Source: Diplolepis rosae
Taxonomy: Eukaryota > Arthropoda > Insecta > Hymenoptera > Diplolepididae
Length of the DNA: 64,000 nucleotides
Assembly (NCBI GenBank): GCA_030998225.1
Contig: JAPYXD010000746.1
Coordinates: 434,001-498,000 of the forward strand
Direction: 5' to 3'
The translations under genes were made by a program, and so were the position numbers. Positions 63,201 to 64,000 of the stretch are shown in pieces (positions within the stretch are counted from its first letter, which is position 1; every line of letters starts with the position of its first letter). The notes under the pieces were generated by a model that ran no database searches, was not told the origin of the DNA, and saw nothing but the letters and a program-made list of their open reading frames with translations.

Positions 63201-64000
63201 ATAAAAATTCTTATACTCCTAAGAATTCGCGCATTACTTGGACACTATTTTCAAGACATACTTCGCTTAACTCGCGTATTACTTGGATACTTATAAAAAT
63301 TCTTATACTCGTAAGAACTCGCGCATTACTTGGCCGCCTTACTTAAAGTCAGAGTACGGAAATCTCGCGTATTAGATGGCCACTTTATAACAATTCTTAT
63401 ACTCCTGAGAATTCGTGCATTACTTGGCCACCTTATTTAAAGTCAGATTCCGGAAATCTCGCGTATTACTTGGCCACTTTAGAAAAATTCTTATACTCCT
63501 ATGAATTCGCTTATTACTTGGCCATCTTACTTAAAGTCAGAATACGGAAATCTCGCGCATTGCTTGGCCACCTTACTTAAGGTCAGAGTCCGGTAATCTC
63601 GGGTACTACTTGGCCACTTTATAGCAATTCTTATACTCCTAAGAACTCGCGCATTACTTGGCCACCTTACTTTAACTCAGAGTTCGGAAATCTCGCGTAA
63701 TAGTTGGCCACTTTATAACAATTCTTATACTCCTAAGAACTCGCGCATTACTTGGCCACCTTACTTTATTCAGAGTTCGGAAATCTCGCGTATTAGTTGG
63801 CTACTTATAAAAATTCTTATACTCCTAAGAACTCGCGCATTACTTGTCCACCTTGCTTTCAGTCAGAGTCCGGAAATCTCGCGTAATAGTTGGCCACGTT
63901 ACTTTAACTCAGAGTTCGGAAATCTCGCGTATTAGTTGGCCACTTTATAACAATTCTTATACTCCTAAGAATTCGTGCATTACTTTGCCACCTTATTTAA
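60214..64000 (+). repeat. Alpha HOR copy 8 (near-copy of 45260-49047; continues beyond the window)
   Basis: Landmarks sit exactly 14,954 bp (60253, 60965, 61531) and then 14,953 bp (61906, 62097, 62851, 63083) from those of copy 7. Even the copy-specific 712-bp tandem and the CTGTCATGAGG change are shared. Differences are few: the S monomer at 62485-62510 is normal where copy 7 has the A-rich patch, and 61436-61475 carries several changes. Confidence 0.86.
60253..61676 (+). repeat. 712-bp tandem duplication (copy 8)
   Basis: Units start at 60253 and 60965, with markers at 60326 and 61038. Its presence in both copies 7 and 8 shows that it predates the 15-kb-offset duplication. Confidence 0.85.

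Larger units (their letters stand above)
1..64000 (+). repeat. Satellite DNA array with nested higher-order repeats (whole window)
   Basis: The whole window is tandem monomers of 45, 46, 47, 48 or 54 bp, all in the same orientation, with no unique sequence at either end or between blocks. Each monomer is a variable AT-rich spacer followed by a 20-bp box, consensus CTCGCGYATTACTTGGCCAC. Spacers fall into four families (L, S, F, D), and L usually alternates with one of the others. Monomer order is reproduced over kilobases, which makes this a higher-order repeat array and not a simple one. I saw no transposon, RNA gene or credible coding region. A centromeric or pericentromeric role in a eukaryote is inferred from architecture alone; a subtelomeric or other heterochromatic block remains possible. 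Confidence 0.97.

Noticed and set aside
1..64000. CRISPR-like array (short repeat plus variable spacers)
   Set aside because: The box recurs at regular spacing, but the spacers fall into four families that are themselves repeated hundreds of times. There is no dyad in the repeat typical of CRISPR, no leader and no cas gene.
1..64000. Telomeric or G-quadruplex repeat
   Set aside because: There are no G-runs of three or more in repeated register and no short telomere-type unit; the array is C/T-biased on this strand but without regular C-tracts.

Overview
The window contains no recognisable gene. All 64 kb is one satellite DNA array, and it runs off both ends. I found no rRNA, tRNA, transposable element, CRISPR array, operon or unique-sequence island. 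About 1,350 short monomers (45-54 bp) lie head to tail in one orientation. Each pairs a 20-bp box, consensus CTCGCGYATTACTTGGCCAC, with one of four AT-rich spacers: L (27-28 bp), S (25-26 bp), F (25 bp) and D (34 bp). L spacers usually alternate with S or F, giving a basic dimer of about 94 bp. GC is about 41% by hand count of the consensus dimer.

A long, homogenised, gene-free satellite with nested higher-order repeats (HORs) indicates a eukaryotic nuclear genome, most likely a centromeric or other heterochromatic block assembled from long reads. The design, divergent monomers sharing a short fixed box, recalls the CenH3-associated tandem repeats with a conserved 19-bp box described in Meloidogyne root-knot nematodes. 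I could not compare the box sequences, so a nematode source is only a hypothesis. F monomers also carry a 17-bp motif matching 8 of the 9 essential CENP-B box positions.

Layout. Alpha HOR copies of up to 6,604 bp (about 140 monomers) fill 1-6402, 6403-13006, 13007-17574 and 17575-22998. A beta block follows (22999-24965). Alpha copies 5 and 6 span 24966-31512 and 31513-36520. Beta block 2 (36521-39227) leads into an alpha-derived complex (39228-48810) with a duplicated segment at a period of about 3.66 kb. Two gamma units (about 2.7 kb) occupy 48811-53960, then an alpha tail (53961-55180) and beta block 3 (55181-60213). The last segment, 60214-64000, is a near-copy of 45260-49047 displaced by 14,953-14,954 bp. 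Shorter tandem duplications (333, 708, 712, 753, 419 and about 947 bp) are nested inside. Most length differences that I traced are sums of whole monomers, as expected for unequal exchange in register with the box. A few short patches carry dense clustered substitutions, some at HOR junctions.

All offsets were read by eye from shared landmarks. Block boundaries are good to about one or two monomers, and percent identities were not computed.
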